The notes under the pieces are model-generated. The model saw nothing but the letters and a program-made list of their open reading frames with translations. It was not told the DNA's origin and searched no databases. Both the position numbers and the translations under genes were made by a program. From an uncultured Methanobrevibacter sp. (GTDB taxonomy: Archaea > Methanobacteriota > Methanobacteria > Methanobacteriales > Methanobacteriaceae), in the NCBI GenBank assembly GCA_902782595.1, contig CACZNW010000073.1, forward strand, positions 1 through 9,588: DNA of 9,588 nucleotides, in the 5' to 3' direction. The stretch's first letter is position 1. Each line of letters starts with the position of its first letter. This document shows positions 6,015 through 9,588 of this stretch, one piece after another.

Positions 6015-6728
6015 ATGTCCAAGTTAAAAAAAGTGGGAGTTCTTTTAATTGCACTGTTTGTCGGAGTGCTTTTGATTTCATTTTTGGTAGGTTCGGCAGT
6101 TAATTTAATCTTTCCTCCTTCCCAGGCGGTTTATGGTGATGAAATCGTTGAGGATATTGGTGGAGATAATGCATTGGTTGCAACTTTGAAAGATTGTGTG
6201 GTGACTAAAAGTGAAGATATTTCCGACGGCAACTTTAAAACATCTCTGGGGAGAAATCTGGATTGGAAAAATGCAAAAAACATTAGTTATGTAGATACTT
6301 TCGGAAGAAAAGGTTATATGATTGTATGGAAAGACTCTGCCCAAAACTATGATTTTCTTTCAGCCAATAATGGGACTGCATATATTTCAGATTATCTGGA
6401 TTCAATGGATGGCCTGTGCTTTCTCGTTTATTTTCCCGAAAAGGATGCAGTGTATGGGATAATTTTAGCTACTGACAATATTCAATATTCAGAATCTCAG
6501 CTTATGTATAATATTTTGAATCTGGATAAATCAGACTATTCAACAACTTATCCTACATCAACTTACTCTTCTTCAGGAAGTTCCGGCGGCACTTCAGGCC
6601 ATTATCACACTACAGTGCCCGACAGATATTCATTGTCCAGAAGTGATCCTGGAGCTTATTATGACCATTATGAGTATGGGGACAATTATGCTATTGATGA
6701 CTATCTTGAATCCGAAGGTTTTGATTAG
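6015..6728 (+). CDS. Membrane-anchored hypothetical protein with Ser/Tyr-rich, acidic tail
   Basis: I do not recognise this 237-residue protein. It has a basic start (MSKLKK) and one strong membrane segment (about 7-33), so the remainder is probably extracellular. Residues 40-170 look folded, with alternating hydrophobic stretches such as KGYMIVWKDS (99-108) and DGLCFLVYFPEKDAVYGIILATDN (132-155). Residues 172-200 form a Ser/Thr/Gly/Tyr linker (for example TSTYSSSGSSGGTSG), and the last 25 residues are rich in tyrosine and acidic residues, ending in YLESEGFD. The N-terminal anchor, flexible linker and charged tail suit a cell-surface protein, but no function can be named. The ATG at 6015 has no SD, and the only nearby upstream ATG in frame (5988) runs into a stop after five codons. 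The next gene, with a similar tail, starts 36 bp downstream, so the two may act together. Confidence 0.7.
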   Translation: MSKLKKVGVLLIALFVGVLLISFLVGSAVNLIFPPSQAVYGDEIVEDIGGDNALVATLKDCVVTKSEDISDGNFKTSLGRNLDWKNAKNISYVDTFGRKGYMIVWKDSAQNYDFLSANNGTAYISDYLDSMDGLCFLVYFPEKDAVYGIILATDNIQYSESQLMYNILNLDKSDYSTTYPTSTYSSSGSSGGTSGHYHTTVPDRYSLSRSDPGAYYDHYEYGDNYAIDDYLESEGFD

Positions 6729-6734
6729 TAGATA

Positions 6735-6742
6735 TTTAAATA
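6735..6742 (+). promoter_or_regulatory. TATA-like element of the 6765 gene
   Basis: TTTAAATA, within the sequence GATATTTAAATAG, is centred about 26 bases before ATG 6765. That predicts transcription starting at the ATG itself and agrees with the lack of an SD. The two exported-protein genes may therefore be transcribed separately despite their closeness. Confidence 0.4.
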
Positions 6743-6764
6743 GTATTTTTAACAACTTAATAAT

Positions 6765-7262
6765 ATGAATAGGAAAATCGTCATCATTCTAGCAATAATT
6801 GCAGTCTGTATTCTGCTTGCAGGTCCGGTTGCTGCAAAGCAGAAAGTAAAGGTAAAAATCTCAACTGATGACTGTGTAATTAAAAACAAGGGATATATTA
6901 CAATCAAACTGGTTGATAAAAAGGGCAGGGAAATTAACTCCAACGGCATGGTTAACTATACTATTACAGATAAAAACGGCAATTATAAATGGAAATATAA
7001 ATCATATAATGGCGGAATCCGGGAAAAATATGATGTTGGCAAATACAAGGTTAAAGTCAAATTTTTCGGAGATTCAAAGTACAAAAAAGCCTCAAAAACA
7101 AAAAATATTAAAGTAAAGGACAATTTTGACCCATATACATATTACGAAAATCACAACTGGGGCTTGAACCAGGAAGTCGATGATTATTTCGATTACAATT
7201 ACTGGAATGAGGAAATTTACGATGATGTTGATGACCCTGAAAATGAGGCATGGGACATTTAG
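6765..7262 (+). CDS. Secreted Ig-like domain protein with acidic tail
   Basis: A 165-residue exported protein. The N-terminus (MNRKIVIILAIIAV, then CILLAGPVAA) is a typical signal peptide with likely cleavage after A24. Residues 25-117 form one Ig-like domain of the kind repeated in Methanobrevibacter adhesin-like proteins: YITIKLVDKKGREI (44-57), VNYTITDKNGNYKWKY, and the closing pattern VGKYKVKVKFFGDSKYKKAS followed by KNIKVKD. This domain is very rich in lysine. The tail from about 119 to 165 has no lysine or arginine, and is full of Asp, Glu, Tyr and Trp (for example EVDDYFDYNYWNEEIYDD). The protein is therefore strongly bipolar in charge. It has no visible membrane or wall anchor, so it may be released or held by charge to the envelope. 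Its role is unknown; surface binding is an inference from the domain. Confidence 0.75.
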   Translation: MNRKIVIILAIIAVCILLAGPVAAKQKVKVKISTDDCVIKNKGYITIKLVDKKGREINSNGMVNYTITDKNGNYKWKYKSYNGGIREKYDVGKYKVKVKFFGDSKYKKASKTKNIKVKDNFDPYTYYENHNWGLNQEVDDYFDYNYWNEEIYDDVDDPENEAWDI

Positions 7263-7421
7263 CAATGGTGTGTCGGGAAATTCGATAGTTATTTCTTCAG
7301 ACACTCTAATGCTGATAGTGTGATGTGTTTTTTCTTCTGTAGGGATGTTTTTTATATAATCTGTTTGGATTTTTTGAAGTTTGTAGTTGGGATTTTCTAA
7401 ATATTTAAATATGATAAAAGT
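7263..7421 (-). pseudogene. Possible coding remnant, unidentified
   Basis: The minus strand stays open from 7421 down into the preceding gene and reads like protein: FKYLENPNYKLQKIQTDYIK, then NIPTEEKTHHTISIRVSEE and ITIEFPDTPLLN. Its codon choice (GAA, AAT, AAC, ATC, ACA) resembles the real genes here. No ATG, GTG or TTG lies between 7421 and the internal GTG at 7304. The frame runs on as an antisense shadow of the Ig-like gene rather than stopping, so an intact gene is unlikely. It may be the leftover middle of a lost gene. I do not recognise the family, and chance openness opposite T-rich DNA is a real alternative. Confidence 0.3.
7328..7375 (+). terminator. Series of U-tracts after the Ig-like gene
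   Basis: Three T runs (7328-7333, 7348-7353, 7371-7375) are spaced about 20 bases apart, 65 to 115 bases beyond the stop codon. They could end transcription of the Ig-like gene before the feoB promoter. They also overlap the possible minus-strand remnant, whose A-rich codons would produce the same runs. Confidence 0.35.
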
Positions 7422-7439
7422 CTAATATTGATATATTGT

Positions 7440-7453
7440 TTAGGTTAACCTAA
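7440..7453. promoter_or_regulatory. DtxR/IdeR-like operator palindrome at feoB
   Basis: TTAGGTTAACCTAA is a perfect 14-bp palindrome that directly abuts the T-rich and TATA region of the feoB promoter. Its arms match the half-sites of the known DtxR/IdeR consensus (TTAGGTTAG...CTAACCTAA), but with a shorter centre. Position and sequence suggest binding of an iron-dependent repressor; the archaeal regulator is not encoded in this window. Confidence 0.55.
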
Positions 7454-7458
7454 TTTTT

Positions 7459-7466
7459 TTTATATG
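7459..7466 (+). promoter_or_regulatory. TATA box of feoB
   Basis: TTTATATG follows a T-rich run. Transcription is predicted near 7490, leaving a leader of about 57 bases with the SD GGTGA at 7535-7539. It lies between the palindrome (7440-7453) and the half-site (7476-7483). Another TATA-like string further upstream (around 7399-7412) is a weaker alternative. Confidence 0.5.
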
Positions 7467-7475
7467 AATTTGCAG

Positions 7476-7483
7476 TTAGGTTA
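7476..7483 (+). promoter_or_regulatory. Second operator half-site at feoB
   Basis: TTAGGTTA repeats the left arm of the upstream palindrome exactly, 36 bases further on. It lies between the TATA box and the predicted transcription start, where a bound repressor would block RNA polymerase. No matching right arm follows, so it is a half-site only. Confidence 0.4.
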
Positions 7484-7546
7484 TAGATTCTTTTTTGTTA
7501 TGATATTGAATGTATTTATCAAATTCCAACAATGGGTGAGTAATTA

Positions 7547-9565
7547 ATGAAAAAATTAATTGTAGGATTGGCAGGAAACCCTAATGTGGGTAAAACAACA
7601 GTATTCAATCAGTTAACGGGTATGCACCAGCATGTAGGTAACTGGCCCGGAAAAACTGTTGAAAGAGCGGAAGGTCATTTTACTCATGGCAATTATGAAT
7701 ATGACCTTATTGATCTGCCCGGAAATTATGCTTTAAGTGCTCATTCCATTGAAGAAATTGTATCAAGAGATTTTATTGTGGATGATGATTCAGATGTAAT
7801 TGTCAATGTGGTTGATGCGGCCAATCTTCAGCGTAATTTATATCTGACAGTTCAAATGATGGAACTTGATGCCAACATGATTTTAGCACTTAACATGAAT
7901 GATTTTGCTAAAAAAAGGGAACATTATATAGATATTGATTTAATGAGTGAACTTTTGGGATTTCCTATAATTGAGATTAACGCAAAAACAAAGGATGGGT
8001 TTGAGGAATTATTGTCCGCTGTTGAAAAACAGGCTGCAAAACCTATAAATACCAGTGAAAAACTGGCTTATGGGGCTGAACTTAAAGAACACCTTGAAGA
8101 TATTCAGGCATTAATAGAACAAGATGAAAATTTACTGGATGTTCCTTCAATCTGGACGGCGATAAAATTATTGGAAAAGGATTCAATTGTTATTCAAAAA
8201 GTTCAGAAGTCTTCGATTGGATCAAAAATCATGATTGAAATAGATAAGGTAAGTAAACACCTTAATGATATTTATCAAGAGGGGTCTGAAGAGGTTATTG
8301 CAAATGCAAGATATGCATTTATCGATGGTTTGGTTGCTGAAGCAGTTGATAAACCCGACATCGAAAAACCAACGACTTCAGATAAAATAGATAAAATTTT
8401 AACCAACAGGATTCTGGCCATTCCGATTTTTCTTGTCATAATGTGGGTCATGTTTCAGATAGTATTCACTATCGGTTCGCCTATGCAGAAATTCCTGGAA
8501 GTTGTTTTCAAGCAATTGGCAGTAATGGTGTGCCCGGCAATTCCAAATCCTTTTTTAGCCTCATTTATTGAAAAGGGAATTTTTGGTGGAGTATGTGGAG
8601 TTTTATCATTTTTACCAATTATTTTCTTGATGTTTTTGTGTTTAAGTATCCTGGAAGACTGCGGATATCTTGCAAGAGCTGCTTTTACTTTGGATTTGCT
8701 GATGCATAAATTGGTGGGACTTCATGGGAAGGCATTCATCCCGATGATTTTGGGATTTGGCTGCGGAGTTCCTGCGGTAATGGCAACACGAACTATGGAA
8801 AATGAATCTGACAGGCTGCTTGCCATGATGCTTATCCCATTCATGTCATGTACTGCAAGACTGCCTATTTATGCGATTTTTACAGCGGCATTTTTCCCGG
8901 ATAATGCGGGTACTGTTTTATTGGCGATGTATCTGCTGGGCATTCTTGTGGCGCTGGTGGTTGCGGCCATTCTTAAAAGAACTATATTTAAAGGAATGTC
9001 TGCACCATTTGTTATGGAGCTTCCGACATATAAGTTACCGTCTTTAAAGGGTATACTGATTCATACCTGGGAAAAAGTTAAAGGGTTTATTAAAAAAGCC
9101 GGAACAATTATTCTGGCTGCCGTGATAATCATGTGGGTGTTAAGTATTTTCCCGTTGGGTGTAGCTTATGGCTCTCAGCAAAGTTTACTGGGTATGATAG
9201 GTTCTGCAATTGCACCAATATTTAAACCTATTGGTTTTGGAACATGGCAGGCTGCTGTGGCAATTGTTGCCGGATTGCTGGCTAAGGAGGCTATTGTGGG
9301 TACTTTAGGTACATTGGGCGGTCTTGATGAAGATGATGAAGATGGAATTATTAGGCTGGTTCATGATGTTTTCACTCCATTGTCAGCATTCTCATTTATG
9401 GCATTTTCACTTTTATATATTCCATGTTTTGCTGCTCTTGGAACTATTAAACAGGAAACCGGTAGTTGGAAATGGCCATTAATCATGTCTGCAATTACAT
9501 TAGTCACTGCTTATGTTGTATCATTCCTAATTTTTAACATCGGCGGATTATTGGGTTTTGCTTAA
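7547..9565 (+). CDS. feoB: Ferrous iron transport protein B
   Basis: A 672-residue FeoB, the membrane protein that takes up ferrous iron and is gated by its N-terminal G domain. G-protein motifs are complete: G1 GNPNVGKT (10-17), the switch region NWPGKTVER (32-40), G3 DLPG (56-59), G4 NMND (116-119) and G5 around INAKTKDG (144-151). A helical linker (about 166-285) leads to the transmembrane part, with paired gate motifs GFGCGVPA (Cys406) and PFMSCTARLP (Cys435), the cysteines thought to lie along the iron path. The gene has full length and normal start: GGTGA stands 7 bases before ATG 7547. No feoA lies upstream, so its partner would be downstream outside the window or elsewhere. The promoter carries DtxR-like sites, which fits repression when iron is plentiful. 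Confidence 0.95.
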   Translation: MKKLIVGLAGNPNVGKTTVFNQLTGMHQHVGNWPGKTVERAEGHFTHGNYEYDLIDLPGNYALSAHSIEEIVSRDFIVDDDSDVIVNVVDAANLQRNLYLTVQMMELDANMILALNMNDFAKKREHYIDIDLMSELLGFPIIEINAKTKDGFEELLSAVEKQAAKPINTSEKLAYGAELKEHLEDIQALIEQDENLLDVPSIWTAIKLLEKDSIVIQKVQKSSIGSKIMIEIDKVSKHLNDIYQEGSEEVIANARYAFIDGLVAEAVDKPDIEKPTTSDKIDKILTNRILAIPIFLVIMWVMFQIVFTIGSPMQKFLEVVFKQLAVMVCPAIPNPFLASFIEKGIFGGVCGVLSFLPIIFLMFLCLSILEDCGYLARAAFTLDLLMHKLVGLHGKAFIPMILGFGCGVPAVMATRTMENESDRLLAMMLIPFMSCTARLPIYAIFTAAFFPDNAGTVLLAMYLLGILVALVVAAILKRTIFKGMSAPFVMELPTYKLPSLKGILIHTWEKVKGFIKKAGTIILAAVIIMWVLSIFPLGVAYGSQQSLLGMIGSAIAPIFKPIGFGTWQAAVAIVAGLLAKEAIVGTLGTLGGLDEDDEDGIIRLVHDVFTPLSAFSFMAFSLLYIPCFAALGTIKQETGSWKWPLIMSAITLVTAYVVSFLIFNIGGLLGFA

Positions 9566-9571
9566 CATAGT

Positions 9572-9587
9572 ATTTTTTAAATTTTTA
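9572..9587 (+). terminator. U-tract terminator after feoB
   Basis: Seven bases after the TAA at 9563-9565 the plus strand reads ATTTTTTAAATTTTTA, two T runs suited to archaeal termination. The window ends here, so further tracts cannot be judged. Confidence 0.45.
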
Positions 9588-9588
9588 G

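Noticed and set aside
7092..7304. A 70-codon minus-strand frame starting at GTG 7304.
   Set aside because: As a gene it has no SD, and most of it is antisense to the Ig-like protein. Only the part from 7263 upward looks coding, and that is reported separately as a possible remnant.

Overview
The window looks like a chromosomal segment of a low-GC methanogen of the order Methanobacteriales, most likely Methanobrevibacter. The reasons are strongly A+T-rich DNA, archaeal TATA-type promoters, Shine-Dalgarno (SD) sites built on GGTGA, U-tract terminators, and proteins typical of that genus: a DUF4012 protein, a TadA/TadC-like pair, a short TctA-type permease, an Ig-like exported protein and FeoB. 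The genus is inferred from protein resemblance and composition, not from a search.

Layout. 1-243 is an upstream intergenic stretch ending in a promoter. 244-963 (+) encodes a membrane-anchored DUF4012 protein and converges on 975-3313 (-), a two-gene operon of a secretion/pilus ATPase (1889-3313) followed by its single-domain membrane platform protein (975-1883). The ATPase operon diverges from a class I SAM-dependent methyltransferase (+), whose true start is probably a non-ATG codon at 3450 rather than the GTG at 3540. Between the methyltransferase and the TctA-type permease (4608-5861, -) lies a decayed minus-strand gene (4339-4598) that still reads as a STAS-like (DUF4325-type) protein but carries two in-frame stops and a frame change. 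Divergent from the permease are two exported or anchored small proteins (6015-6728 and 6765-7262, +), both ending in acidic, tyrosine-rich tails. An intergenic region of 284 bp holds a possible minus-strand coding remnant, U-tracts and a metal-regulator-like operator. It leads into feoB (7547-9565, +), the ferrous iron transporter.

How the genes relate. The ATPase and platform protein clearly work together, and the platform SD overlaps the ATPase stop codon. The other genes appear to be separate transcription units with their own TATA boxes. Cell-surface themes dominate: LCP-like/DUF4012, secretion motor, two exported proteins, two transporters. The best regulatory signal is a perfect 14-bp palindrome TTAGGTTAACCTAA next to the feoB TATA box, with a second half-site just downstream of it. 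This resembles DtxR/IdeR-type metal-responsive operators and would fit iron repression of feoB.

I see no rRNA, tRNA, CRISPR array, insertion sequence or integrase. I also see no convincing new multi-gene system. The points most worth a second look are the decayed STAS-like gene, the methyltransferase start with its possible zinc-binding N-terminus, and the feoB operator.
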